Notes: generated from the letters alone by a model not told the origin. Positions 44,198 through 52,599 are shown, counted from the stretch's first letter. The stretch: DNA of 64,000 nucleotides from Marinirhabdus gelatinilytica (GCF_003353425.1 NZ_QRAO01000006.1:29706-93705); one strand, 5' to 3'. Made by a program: numbers and translations.

Positions 44198-44389
44198 TTA
44201 TGCACTGATCCTACATTCGGTACAATCCTTTATTTTTCCGTAATAGGTTTCACGGTATTTGTGAAGGGTCTTTACAGGGATATTGAGTAGTGTTTTTTGG
44301 ATGTACACCACATTGGTGGTCAATATTCCCATGGTTTCTGAAAATCGTTTCTCTTTCTTAGTCTTTCTTCTGACTGATACTAGTTGCAT
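44198..44389 (-). CDS. Small basic protein of unknown function
   Basis: 63 residues. MQLVSVRRKTKKEKRFSETM, GILTTNVVYIQKTLLNIPVK, TLHKYRETYYGKIKDC. It is basic, without a signal peptide, and has a CxxC-type end (DCTECRISA). Support for reality is the bidirectional terminator placed right after it and a -7-like element (TTGCTTTGCAC on the minus strand near 44413-44420) about 25 bp before the ATG. I do not recognise the family; the Cys pair could bind a metal. Confidence 0.6.
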   Translation of the reverse strand: MQLVSVRRKTKKEKRFSETMGILTTNVVYIQKTLLNIPVKTLHKYRETYYGKIKDCTECRISA

Positions 44390-44494
44390 TACGTTTTAAT
44401 TTATTTAAAGTGCAAAGCAACAAAGCATTAACACCAAAACCAAGCTTTGGCTGTTAAACTTTATTAATAAAATGTTAAGGAAATTTCTTGAAAA

Positions 44495-45514
44495 TTAATC
44501 CTTTCTAATGTTTTGTTCCCATTTCCAGGCCGAAGCGAGGGATTCTTTTAAGCTTTTTTTAGCCTTCCAGCCCAGTACTTCATTAGCTTTTTTGGTATCG
44601 GCATACACGGCCACTACGTCCCCTGGACGTCTTGCTGTTATTTTGTAGTTCAGCTTTTTGCCAGTCACTTCTTCAAAAGCATTTACCACTTCCAGTACAC
44701 TGTTTCCGGTTCCTGTGCCTACGTTAAACACTTCAAATTTTGTGTCATTTTCGGCATTTATGAGACGCTCTACGGCTTTTACGTGGGCTTTGGCAAGGTC
44801 TACTACGTGGATGTAATCACGAATACAGCTACCATCCGGGGTGTCATAATCGTCCCCAAAGACCGAGAGTTCTTCTCTAATGCCCGCAGCCGTTTGGGTT
44901 ATGAATGGCACCAAATTCTGTGGCACACCCACGGGCAATTCACCTATTCGTGCAGATTCATGTGCACCTATGGGGTTGAAATATCGAAGTGCGATTGTAT
45001 TTATATCCGTCACCCTGCATGTGTCCCTTAAAATTTCTTCGTTTATCTGTTTTGTGTTTCCATAGGGTGAGGTAGCTTCCTTAATGGGAGCCGTTTCATC
45101 TATGGGCAAACTATCCGGTTCTCCGTACACGGTACATGAGGAACTGAAGATAAGATTTGAAATGTTATGTGCCCTACACTCCTGAAGCAAGTACACAAGC
45201 GAATGTATATTGTTTTCGTAATATAATAACGGATTTTCCACACTCTCCCCCACGGCCTTGCTTGCAGCAAAATGGATAATCCCATCGATAACGCTATATT
45301 TTTTAAAAAACTGTACAACGTCGCTTTTCACCCGAAGATCCATCCGTTCGAACACGGGTGGTTTTTTGGTTATTTCGGTAATTCCTTCCAATACCTCGAT
45401 AGTGGTATTGGAAAGGTTGTCAACGATAATAACTTCGTATCCTTCTTCTTGCAGTGCAACTACTGTATGGGAGCCAATATATCCAAGCCCGCCTGTGACC
45501 AAAATTGTTTTCAT
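44495..45514 (-). CDS. galE: UDP-glucose 4-epimerase
   Basis: 339 residues. The NAD site is ILVTGGLGYIGSHTVVALQE, the catalytic pair lies in TSPYGNTKQINEEI (Tyr-x-x-x-Lys), with FSSSCTVYGEPDSLPI and ALRYFNPIGAHESARIGE. It interconverts UDP-glucose and UDP-galactose for surface polysaccharide. Its ATG comes directly after the stop of the DegT-type aminotransferase with no spacer, so the two share a transcript and are translationally linked. Confidence 0.95.
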   Translation of the reverse strand: MKTILVTGGLGYIGSHTVVALQEEGYEVIIVDNLSNTTIEVLEGITEITKKPPVFERMDLRVKSDVVQFFKKYSVIDGIIHFAASKAVGESVENPLLYYENNIHSLVYLLQECRAHNISNLIFSSSCTVYGEPDSLPIDETAPIKEATSPYGNTKQINEEILRDTCRVTDINTIALRYFNPIGAHESARIGELPVGVPQNLVPFITQTAAGIREELSVFGDDYDTPDGSCIRDYIHVVDLAKAHVKAVERLINAENDTKFEVFNVGTGTGNSVLEVVNAFEEVTGKKLNYKITARRPGDVVAVYADTKKANEVLGWKAKKSLKESLASAWKWEQNIRKD

Positions 45515-46672
45515 CTATTTTGAGACAAAGTTAATAACCGTTTCAGTAATAAAAGCTATTTGCTCATCGTCCAATTCGGTATGCATTGGCAAGGAAATTA
45601 CTTCTTTTACCAGCTGGTTGGTTACGGCAAAATCTGCTTCGTTATATCGCTCGTCCGCATACGCTTTTTGTAGGTGCAGAGGAATGGGATAATACACGCC
45701 ACAGGGAATATTGTTTTCGTTTAGATGTTGTACGAGTTCGTCCCTATCGGCATTGGTAATTCTAAGGGTGTATTGGTGAAACACGTGGCAATCGCAAACG
45801 TCACAAACACAATTTCCCACATCGCAAAAACCTTTAGGGGTGATAATCCCCTCAATCCCAGCGAAGGCCTGGGTATATTTTCTTGCAGCATTTCTACGTG
45901 CGGCATTGTACGTATCCAGATGAGGCAGCTTGGCTCGTAAAATAGCAGCCTGTATTGAATCTAGCCGCGAATTTACCCCAACCACATCGTGGTGATACCG
46001 CACATACATTCCGTGGTTGACTATACCACGTATGGTGTGTGCAAGGTCATCATCATTCGTGAAAATTGCACCGCCATCGCCATAGCATCCTAAATTTTTT
46101 GAAGGAAAGAAGGAAGTGGACCCCACGTGCCCAATGGCACCTGTTTTGGTTTTTGTTCCATCTTTTGAAGTATAATTGGCGCCAATTCCCTGCGCGTTAT
46201 CCTCAATTACATACAAATCGTGCTCGTTGGCCAATTCCATAATAGCATCCATATTGGCAGCAAGGCCAAAAAGGTGCACGGGCACAATGGCCTTAGTCCT
46301 GGGCGTGATCGCTTTTTTAACGGCCTCTATATCAATATTGAAATTTACGGGATCTACATCTACCAATACGGGAGTGAGCTGCAATAGCGCAATTACCTCA
46401 ACCGTAGCAGCAAAAGTAAAATCGGCCGTAATTACCTCGTCACCGGGTTGCAACCCTAACCCCATCATAGCTATTTGCAGTGCATCGGTACCGTTGGCAC
46501 AGGGTATCACATGCTTTACGCCCAGATACTCTTCCAGTTCTTTTTGGAATGCGTGTACCTCTGGCCCGTTTATATAGGCAGTAGATTCCAGCACTTGAAG
46601 TACCGATGTATCTACTTGTTCCTTAATATGTTCGTACTGGCCTTTAAGATCGACCATCTGTATTTTTTTCAT
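45515..46672 (-). CDS. DegT/DnrJ/EryC1/StrS family sugar aminotransferase with a Cys-rich insert
   Basis: 385 residues. Motifs are IQMVDLKGQYEHIKEQVD, NGTDALQIAMMGLGLQPGDE, VIEDNAQGIGANY and the PLP Lys in STSFFPSKNLGCYGDGGAIF. The family transfers an amino group to a nucleotide-linked keto-sugar (as WecE/VioA types do), here probably for LPS or capsule since galE is next and waaA diverges from its promoter. Residues about 282-294 hold six Cys (CDVGNCVCDVCDC) just before HVFHQYTL, an unusual cluster where most homologues have a short loop. Confidence 0.92.
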   Translation of the reverse strand: MKKIQMVDLKGQYEHIKEQVDTSVLQVLESTAYINGPEVHAFQKELEEYLGVKHVIPCANGTDALQIAMMGLGLQPGDEVITADFTFAATVEVIALLQLTPVLVDVDPVNFNIDIEAVKKAITPRTKAIVPVHLFGLAANMDAIMELANEHDLYVIEDNAQGIGANYTSKDGTKTKTGAIGHVGSTSFFPSKNLGCYGDGGAIFTNDDDLAHTIRGIVNHGMYVRYHHDVVGVNSRLDSIQAAILRAKLPHLDTYNAARRNAARKYTQAFAGIEGIITPKGFCDVGNCVCDVCDCHVFHQYTLRITNADRDELVQHLNENNIPCGVYYPIPLHLQKAYADERYNEADFAVTNQLVKEVISLPMHTELDDEQIAFITETVINFVSK

Positions 46673-46777
46673 CTATTCCAATAATAATTTGCGCACGTAA
46701 AAATACGAAAAACACAAGCCCCTACCATATTATTTAAAGAATAACAATAGCTACCGTAATTTTCATAATTTTGAGCC

Positions 46778-48022
46778 GTGGCGATACTCTACAACATAGC
46801 GACATATATTATGAGCTTTTTCCTTTGGATTTCACAAGGGTTCAGCAAGAAAATGGGGCTTTTTGTTCGCGGCAGGCAGCAAACCTTTTCAATTTTAAAG
46901 GAGAAGGTACAGCCTGCGGACAAGACGCTTTGGTTCCATTGTGCATCTCTGGGAGAATTCGAGCAAGGTCTTCCCATTATGGAAGCTATTAAAAAGGAAC
47001 ACCCAGCTTATAAAATTGTAGTTTCCTTTTTTTCGCCTTCGGGTTATGAGATCAAAAAAAATACGCCAATTGCAGATGCCGTTGTATATCTCCCCATGGA
47101 CACCATGGTCACTGCTCGTAAGTTTGTTGAGACGATACATCCCACCGCTGCTTTTTTTGTGAAGTACGAGTTTTGGCCCAATTATCTTTTTCAGCTGAAG
47201 AAACAAGGCGTACATACGGTGCTGATCTCGGGTGTTTTTAGGGAGAACCAAGTGTTCTTTAAATGGTACGGAGGTTTTATGCGAAAGGCGCTACAATGCT
47301 TCAACCATATATTTGTACAGAATAAAAATTCTGAAAAGTTGTTGAAAGAAATTGGCTTGACTAAAGTTTCCGTAAGTGGCGACACTAGGTTTGATAGGGT
47401 TTCGCACCAAATTGAACAGGACAACAACTTGGCCTTTATGGATAGTTTTAAAGGCGATACGTTATGTGTGGTCTGCGGAAGCACTTGGCCAGAAGACGAT
47501 ACCGTTCTACTTCCATTCATCAACAACAATCCAAAAGTGAAATTTGTAGTTGCACCGCACCAAATGGACAAGGGCAAAATTTCTTCTTTTGAAAAAAAGC
47601 TGAAACACGCCAGTATTCGCTATACACAATTGGATACCAAAAGTGGTGCACTTGCCGAAGCTTCGGTGCTTATCGTGGACACCATTGGGTTGCTCACCAA
47701 GATTTATAGCTATGCAGATGTTGCTTATGTGGGTGGAGGCATGGGGAACGAAGGGCTACATAACATCTTGGAGCCTGCAACTTTTGGGGTTCCCGTGGTC
47801 ATTGGGAAAAATTATGATAATTTTCCAGAAGCCGAACGTTTGCAGTCGCTCGCAGGTCTTTTCAGCATTGAAAACACTGATGAATGTTCAGCAATACTCA
47901 AAAAATTAACAACCGATAGAACTTTTAGGGAAAAATCAGGAATGATTGCCGGACACTTTGTAAACAGTAATACGGGAGCTACGCATATGGTGCTGGATTA
48001 TTTCAGGAACCTAAAATTTTAA
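46778..48022 (+). CDS. waaA: 3-deoxy-D-manno-octulosonic acid transferase (Kdo transferase)
   Basis: 414 residues with a GTG start at 46778, chosen because it gives the full family N-terminus (AILYNIATYIMSFFLWISQ), a membrane-anchoring helix. Motifs are WFHCASLGEFEQGLPIMEAI, FFVKYEFWPNYLFQLKKQGV, LISGVFREN, VVCGSTWPEDD and YVGGGMGNEGLHNILEPATF. It adds Kdo to lipid A in the inner membrane's cytosolic face. Its 3' end overlaps the convergent DUF2461 gene by 4 bp. Confidence 0.95.
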   Translation: MAILYNIATYIMSFFLWISQGFSKKMGLFVRGRQQTFSILKEKVQPADKTLWFHCASLGEFEQGLPIMEAIKKEHPAYKIVVSFFSPSGYEIKKNTPIADAVVYLPMDTMVTARKFVETIHPTAAFFVKYEFWPNYLFQLKKQGVHTVLISGVFRENQVFFKWYGGFMRKALQCFNHIFVQNKNSEKLLKEIGLTKVSVSGDTRFDRVSHQIEQDNNLAFMDSFKGDTLCVVCGSTWPEDDTVLLPFINNNPKVKFVVAPHQMDKGKISSFEKKLKHASIRYTQLDTKSGALAEASVLIVDTIGLLTKIYSYADVAYVGGGMGNEGLHNILEPATFGVPVVIGKNYDNFPEAERLQSLAGLFSIENTDECSAILKKLTTDRTFREKSGMIAGHFVNSNTGATHMVLDYFRNLKF

Positions 48023-48672
48023 ACCGTTATCGCTTGGTTCAGGTATCTTCTAAAGGGTAGCATTTCATTATAGATTTCAACAACCCTTTCTTCAAAATTA
48101 TTGCTCATCACCTCTTTTTGGGTAAGACCCACCGTCACTGCAAACGATTTTCTCCGTAGCAAATCTATGTGCTCATGCTCTTGCGAATAGCCTTTAGGAG
48201 CGGTTTTTAAGGGATTGTCTACGACCATTTCCCCAAACATCTCCCTAAAGCTTTTCTTGTTGAGGATTTTCTTAAGTTCCTCGCCATTGTAATCTATGGC
48301 CTGGCGGATGCTCTTCAGGATTTTGGGAGAGGGATGCCAGTAGCCACCACCAATAAAACTTTCGGAAGTTCCCAAATGTATATAAAAATCACCCTGCTTG
48401 CTCACCTGGTCCAGCCCCGCCCCAAAATGGTCCTTATAAATAGGTTTGTTGGGGTGGAACATCAGGTTATTGTTTATACGATTGATGGCCTTTTTCCCTG
48501 GGGTGTCATAATAGTTGGGGTCTATTTTCGCAAGTTTTAGGTTCATTTTATCCAGCCATTCAATATAAAAATCACGTACCTTATGGTATTCTTCCCTATG
48601 AGCGTCCATCCACTCCTTAGTATTGTTTTGTTGCAGTTTTTTGAGAAAAGTATACATTGCTGAAAAGCTCAT
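48019..48672 (-). CDS. DUF2461 family protein
   Basis: 217 residues. FLKKLQQNNTKEWMDAHREE, YYDTPGKKAINRINNNLMFH, NKPIYKDHFGAGL and GTSESFIGGGYWHPSPKIL match DUF2461 (TIGR02453), a cytosolic family of unknown function. The minus-strand sequence AGTTTTGCACCC near 48709-48720 could be its -7 region. Confidence 0.93.
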   Translation of the reverse strand: MSFSAMYTFLKKLQQNNTKEWMDAHREEYHKVRDFYIEWLDKMNLKLAKIDPNYYDTPGKKAINRINNNLMFHPNKPIYKDHFGAGLDQVSKQGDFYIHLGTSESFIGGGYWHPSPKILKSIRQAIDYNGEELKKILNKKSFREMFGEMVVDNPLKTAPKGYSQEHEHIDLLRRKSFAVTVGLTQKEVMSNNFEERVVEIYNEMLPFRRYLNQAITV

Positions 48673-48756
48673 ATTTTTCTTTTAAAGCTACATAATCGTC
48701 CATTGCGGGTGCAAAACTTTAATAAAACTTTACGATTCGCCAAATGTTAAATAATG

Positions 48757-48764
48757 TAGATTTG
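48757..48764 (+). promoter_or_regulatory. -7 promoter element of the lipoprotein cluster (TAGATTTG)
   Basis: TAGATTTG matches TAnnTTTG exactly and lies 30 bp before the ATG of the first acidic lipoprotein. Confidence 0.5.
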
Positions 48765-48794
48765 TTACATAAACATAAGATAAACCATAGTATT

Positions 48795-49013
48795 ATGAAA
48801 AAAGTCATGATTGCCGCTGCATTAGTTTGTGCAGTTTTTGTAACCTCTTGTCGAGAAACAAAGACAGAAACCAGAGAAGTAATCGTTGAAAAAGAAGTTG
48901 AAGTGGATAACGATGACGACAAAGGAATCATTGAACGTGTTGGAGAGGAAGTTGACAAAGAAGTGAACGAAGAGATTGATGAAGAAATTGACAAAATAGG
49001 AAACGACGATTAA
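48795..49013 (+). CDS. Acidic small lipoprotein, family member 1
   Basis: 72 residues from the ATG at 48795; an earlier in-frame ATG at 48744 adds 17 residues before the signal. MKKVMIAAALVCAVFVTSC is a lipoprotein signal (Cys19) followed by RETKTETREV, then a strongly acidic/charged stretch (VEVDNDDDKG, EEVDKEVNEEIDEEIDKI). All four proteins in this locus begin MKKV and have Cys-Arg-(Asp/Glu)-Thr after the lipobox. It should be attached to a membrane by lipid. No known family recognised. Confidence 0.85.
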   Translation: MKKVMIAAALVCAVFVTSCRETKTETREVIVEKEVEVDNDDDKGIIERVGEEVDKEVNEEIDEEIDKIGNDD

Positions 49014-49048
49014 TTAATAAACAAGTAAACCAATAAACACAAACCATT

Positions 49049-49288
49049 ATGAAAAAAGTAATTTTAAGCCTAGCCGTACTATTTACATTGAGTACCGCAT
49101 TTGTTTCGTGTAGAGACACAAAAGAAACTAAAGTTGAAGTTGAAGCAGACGATGTTGCAGACGACGTAGAGGATGCTATGGACGATGCAGGAGATGCCAT
49201 TGAGGACGCAGCAAACGATACGGGAGACGCCATTGAAGACGCTGCCGATGATGTTGAGGACGCCACTACTGGCGAAGACGACAACTAA
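49049..49288 (+). CDS. Acidic small lipoprotein, family member 2
   Basis: 79 residues. Signal MKKVILSLAVLFTLSTAFVSC (lipobox FVSC, Cys21), then RDTKETKVEVEADDVADDVE and a run of DA-repeats (DAMDDAGDAIEDAANDTGDA) giving an amphipathic acidic helix. It follows member 1 by 35 bp and precedes member 3 by 17 bp, so the three are one operon. Function unknown. Confidence 0.85.
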   Translation: MKKVILSLAVLFTLSTAFVSCRDTKETKVEVEADDVADDVEDAMDDAGDAIEDAANDTGDAIEDAADDVEDATTGEDDN

Positions 49289-49305
49289 TCTAAGATATAA
49301 GAATT

Positions 49306-49557
49306 ATGAAAAAAGTCCTTTTAACGGGAATTTCAATTTTAATCGTAGCCATAAGCTTTACCTCTTGTAGGGATACCGAAAAAACCGAAGCCGAAGAACT
49401 TGTAGAAGAAATGCAAGCCGAAGGTGCCGAGGTTAAGGTAAAAGAAGACGATGGAGACGTAAAGATTAAAATGGAGACCGAAAATAAAAAAGTAAAGATT
49501 AAAGAAGATGACGGAGACCAAAAAATAAAGGTAAAGACCGACAACGACGATAATTAA
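49306..49557 (+). CDS. Acidic small lipoprotein, family member 3
   Basis: 83 residues. Signal MKKVLLTGISILIVAISFTSC (Cys21), then RDTEKTEAEELVEEMQAEGA and two copies of a KVKxKEDDGD-type segment (VKVKEDDGDVKIKMETENKK, VKIKEDDGDQKIKVKTDNDD). The repeated Lys/Asp segments are strand-like rather than helical, unlike member 2. Last gene before the terminator at 49581. Confidence 0.85.
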   Translation: MKKVLLTGISILIVAISFTSCRDTEKTEAEELVEEMQAEGAEVKVKEDDGDVKIKMETENKKVKIKEDDGDQKIKVKTDNDDN

Positions 49558-49580
49558 AAGCTTTTTTTTTAACGACCCAG

Positions 49581-49616
49581 AAAAGCCTTGTGGTAAACCA
49601 CAGGGCTTTTTTATGT
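49581..49616. terminator. Bidirectional terminator between lipoprotein operon and repressor gene
   Basis: AAAGCCTTGTGG-TAAA-CCACAGGGCTTT forms a 12-bp stem with one G-T pair and a T-run on the + strand; the minus-strand A-run is on the other side, giving a terminator for the convergent repressor gene as well. Confidence 0.8.
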
Positions 49617-50381
49617 ATTCAAATTTTGGATTTGCCCTTTCAGTTCTTCCATAGATTGCTGCAACTGTCGCAGTAGCACACTCTCAGAAGGTTCGTCAAG
49701 TCCAAAGGTGAGTTTGCTGTTAACCAGCCATAACTCTTGGATATTCTTCACCTCCACGTCTATAGGCAGGTATTCCGGATTCAACGAGATAAGTCTTACT
49801 TTTTCTGGAGAATTAGATATTTTTTGAAGTTTCTTCACGAGGACCGAGTCGTGAAGCACCACAATATATATTTTACTATCACTTGCTTCTGAAACACTGG
49901 GTACGGCTTTCCCCAAAACCCACTCATTAGGCCTTATATTGGGCAGCATACTGTCCCCTTCAACCTGAAAACCACGATAGGTTGCATTTCTGTACTGCGG
50001 TAAAGGGATATTGAATGCTGGCAAGGTTTCGTACCACTCTACATCCTGTATGTTGTGAGGATAACCCGCTGCGGCTTTTTGATTTACCAACAAAATGCTA
50101 TCGTTGTTATCTTGATCTATCGAGACAACTTTTGGAGCCACGTTCCCACCGCTTACATCCAAATATTGGTTAAAGCTTTTGCCAAACAACCATAAGGGGT
50201 TTATTTGAAACTGCTGTAACAATTCCATGACCACCTTGCCCGATAGCTTGGTTTTACCGCGCTCAATATCGGCAGTGGTAGCACCTATCTGTAGTAATTC
50301 AGCAAACGATTGCTGTGTATGGTTCTGTTCTTCACGAACTTTTTTGAATCGTCGGGCCTCAATAGATAATTTGCTTTCCAT
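49611..50381 (-). CDS. LexA/CI-like repressor: XRE helix-turn-helix with S24 peptidase domain
   Basis: 256 residues. The N-terminal XRE domain (1-65) is SIEARRFKKVREEQNHTQQS, FAELLQIGATTADIERGKTK. The C-terminal S24 domain has a probable self-cleavage site Ala105-Gly106 (QKAAAGYP), catalytic Ser144 in VEGDSMLPNIRPNEWVLGKA and Lys183 in VLVKKLQ. Such proteins are RecA-stimulated self-cleaving repressors. The C-terminus is a short coiled coil. It is transcribed divergently from the radical-SAM repair gene, whose shared promoter holds four operator-like sites, so it most likely represses both itself and that gene. Confidence 0.9.
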   Translation of the reverse strand: MESKLSIEARRFKKVREEQNHTQQSFAELLQIGATTADIERGKTKLSGKVVMELLQQFQINPLWLFGKSFNQYLDVSGGNVAPKVVSIDQDNNDSILLVNQKAAAGYPHNIQDVEWYETLPAFNIPLPQYRNATYRGFQVEGDSMLPNIRPNEWVLGKAVPSVSEASDSKIYIVVLHDSVLVKKLQKISNSPEKVRLISLNPEYLPIDVEVKNIQELWLVNSKLTFGLDEPSESVLLRQLQQSMEELKGQIQNLNT

Positions 50382-50399
50382 ACTTCGAAGATACTATAT

Positions 50400-50474
50400 T
50401 TTGGAATATATCCAAACTTTAACAGGGATAATTTCCAAGTAAAAGGAATCATTCCATATTTTTGTATATATTCC
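50400..50474. promoter_or_regulatory. Four operator-like 11-bp sites in the repressor/rSAM divergent promoter
   Basis: Sites are GGAATATATCC (50403-50413, inside the perfect inverted repeat TTTGGA-ATATA-TCCAAA, 50400-50416), GGATAATTTCC (50426-50436), GGAATCATTCC (50445-50455, perfect palindrome) and GTATATATTCC (50464-50474, inverse GGAATATATAC). Centres lie at 50408, 50431, 50450 and 50469, i.e. 23, 19 and 19 bp apart. They fill the whole 102-bp gap between the two start codons. Confidence 0.6.
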
Positions 50475-50483
50475 TTTTTTGCT

Positions 50484-51770
50484 ATGAATTTTGAACGAAT
50501 AAAAGAAAAATTGAACATCCTTGCTGATGCTGCCAAGTATGATGTCTCCTGCTCCTCTAGTGGTAGCAAGCGCACAAATAAAAACAAGGGGCTAGGCGAT
50601 AGTTCGGGCATGGGTATTTGCCATAGCTATACCGAGGATGGTCGCTGTGTTTCCCTGCTCAAGATACTTCTCACCAACCATTGTATATTCGATTGTGCTT
50701 ATTGTGTTACCCGAAAGAGCAACGATATTAAACGCGCTGCCTTTAAGGTGCAGGAGGTGGTAGATTTAACGATAGCATTTTATAGACGCAATTATATAGA
50801 AGGTCTTTTTTTGAGCAGTGGCATCTTTAAAGATGCCGATACCACGATGGATCGTTTGGTCCAGGTTGCCAAGAAGCTTAGGGAAGAAGAAAATTTTAAC
50901 GGCTACATCCACTTAAAATCCATCCCCGGAGCTAGTGACGAACTCATGCGGGAAGCGGGATTATATGCAGACAGACTTTCGGTAAACATTGAGATACCTT
51001 CTGAAGAAGGTTTGAAATTGTTGGCCCCGGACAAAAAGCGGGAAGATTTCATCAAACCTATGGAAAAAGTGAAAAATGAAATTATTCAATACAAAGCTGA
51101 AAAAAAACTCATAAAAAGCACCCCTATTTATGCTCCTGCTGGGCAAAGCACACAAATGATCATAGGTGCCAGCGGCGAGACCGATGCTGAGATTATGTAT
51201 ACTTCCGCGTACTTCTACAAACAATTCAATATGAAACGGGTGTATTACTCTGGCTACATCCCCATAAGTTACGACAGCCGTTTGCCCAGTATTGGCACCG
51301 AGGTCCCTATGCTGCGCGAAAACAGATTGTACCAGACAGATTGGCTGCTGCGGTTCTACGGGTTTGACATTCGTGAACTCCTCAACAAAGAGCACCCAAA
51401 CCTAGATAGCGACATAGACCCAAAATTGAGTTATGCGCTTCGAAATTTACATTTGTTCCCTGTGGATGTAAACAAAGCGGACAAGACCATGCTGGCCCGT
51501 ATCCCTGGTGTGGGGATGAAATCCGTAAACAAAATAGTGCATGCGAGACGTTTCAGAAAATTGAACTGGGGACATTTAAAAGCCATTGGTATTGCTATGA
51601 ACAGGGCACAATATTTTATGGTGTGCGATTCTCGTGATTTTGAGCGAAAGGACCGAACGGCAGCACAGATAAAGAGCCTGATTTTACAACATTCCAACAG
51701 TAAATACCAAAACACCCATAATCAGCAACTCAACTTATTTTCTTCCGTTGAAACACCTATGGCTGTATGA
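50484..51770 (+). CDS. Putative DNA modification/repair radical SAM protein (TIGR03916-type)
   Basis: 428 residues. The radical-SAM cluster motif is LLTNHCIFDCAYCVTRKSND, with Cys67, Cys71 and Cys74 (CxxxCxxC). KSIPGASDELMREAGLYADR, SVNIEIPSEEGLKLLAPDKK and PIYAPAGQSTQMIIGASGET follow. Near residues 325-375 a helix-hairpin-helix DNA-binding motif (DKTMLARIPGVGMKSVNKIV) ends the protein. This is the family seen beside uracil-DNA-glycosylase-like partners; chemistry on DNA is inferred. The next gene overlaps by 4 bp (ATGA) and is its usual partner. Operators upstream suggest control by the S24 repressor. Confidence 0.88.
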   Translation: MNFERIKEKLNILADAAKYDVSCSSSGSKRTNKNKGLGDSSGMGICHSYTEDGRCVSLLKILLTNHCIFDCAYCVTRKSNDIKRAAFKVQEVVDLTIAFYRRNYIEGLFLSSGIFKDADTTMDRLVQVAKKLREEENFNGYIHLKSIPGASDELMREAGLYADRLSVNIEIPSEEGLKLLAPDKKREDFIKPMEKVKNEIIQYKAEKKLIKSTPIYAPAGQSTQMIIGASGETDAEIMYTSAYFYKQFNMKRVYYSGYIPISYDSRLPSIGTEVPMLRENRLYQTDWLLRFYGFDIRELLNKEHPNLDSDIDPKLSYALRNLHLFPVDVNKADKTMLARIPGVGMKSVNKIVHARRFRKLNWGHLKAIGIAMNRAQYFMVCDSRDFERKDRTAAQIKSLILQHSNSKYQNTHNQQLNLFSSVETPMAV

Positions 51771-52561
51771 AAACAAAAATGCTGTACGATGGTACTTTCG
51801 AAGGATTTTTGAGTACAGTTTTTCAGATATTCGAAGAAAAACTCACAAATGTTATAATAGAGAAAGAAGCCCTTGCCACCGAAACATTATTTGACCGTAC
51901 TGAAACCGTAGTTACCGACACACAAAAAGCGCAGCGCGTATGGAAAGGATTGGCACAACGATGTTCAGGAGAAGGAAGAAACAATATCTACAAAGCTTTT
52001 TTGAGTGAAATTTTCACTATCGAAAACACCTTATTACATTTTATACAGCGAACATTTTCGGAAGGGGACATCCGAAAGAGCAAGAAAATCCATACAGATT
52101 TTGCAGATCCCGAAATCCTGAAAATATCAAAAGTGGTAAAAATGGTACATAGGGAAAAACACCGCATGGATGCGTTCGTTAGGTTTAGGCTTACCAAAGA
52201 CGGGTTGTATTTTGCAACCGTATCGCCAGATTTTAATGTGCTCCCCTTAAACGCAAAACATTTCAAGAACAGGTATGCGGACCAAAAATGGCTCATTTAT
52301 GACACAAGACGAAAGTATGGTATTTACTACGATTTAGAATGTGTAGACTATATCTCGCTAGAAGTATCCAATACCATAAACAACGCCAGTATGGCCACCT
52401 ATTATTTTACCGAAGACGAACAAGTATTTCAAGAACTTTGGCAGAATTATTTTAAGAGCACGAACATCCCCTCTCGAAAAAACCTGAAACTGCACGTACA
52501 ACACGTCCCCAAAAGATACTGGAAATACTTGTCTGAAAAATTTCCCGATTTAAAAAAATGA
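51767..52561 (+). CDS. TIGR03915-type putative DNA repair protein (DUF4130)
   Basis: 264 residues. MLYDGTFEGFLSTVFQIFEE, IYKAFLSEIFTIENTLLHFI, RKSKKIHTDFADPEILKISK, VVKMVHREKHRMDAFVRFRL and the later PDFNVLPLNAKHFKNRYADQ match the DUF4130 family called TIGR03915, a protein that always accompanies the radical-SAM protein above, and in other genomes is fused to a UDG-like domain; here no UDG domain is visible. It starts inside the rSAM stop codon region, so the pair is translationally coupled. Confidence 0.88.
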   Translation: MKTKMLYDGTFEGFLSTVFQIFEEKLTNVIIEKEALATETLFDRTETVVTDTQKAQRVWKGLAQRCSGEGRNNIYKAFLSEIFTIENTLLHFIQRTFSEGDIRKSKKIHTDFADPEILKISKVVKMVHREKHRMDAFVRFRLTKDGLYFATVSPDFNVLPLNAKHFKNRYADQKWLIYDTRRKYGIYYDLECVDYISLEVSNTINNASMATYYFTEDEQVFQELWQNYFKSTNIPSRKNLKLHVQHVPKRYWKYLSEKFPDLKK

Positions 52562-52562
52562 G

Positions 52563-52570
52563 TACTTTTA
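52563..52570 (+). promoter_or_regulatory. -7-like element (TACTTTTA) of lipoprotein member 4
   Basis: TACTTTTA begins right at the end of the DUF4130 gene and lies 29 bp before the ATG of the fourth acidic lipoprotein, suggesting separate transcription. Confidence 0.4.
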
Positions 52571-52599
52571 TAGTAAATTAACATTAAAACCCAACCATT

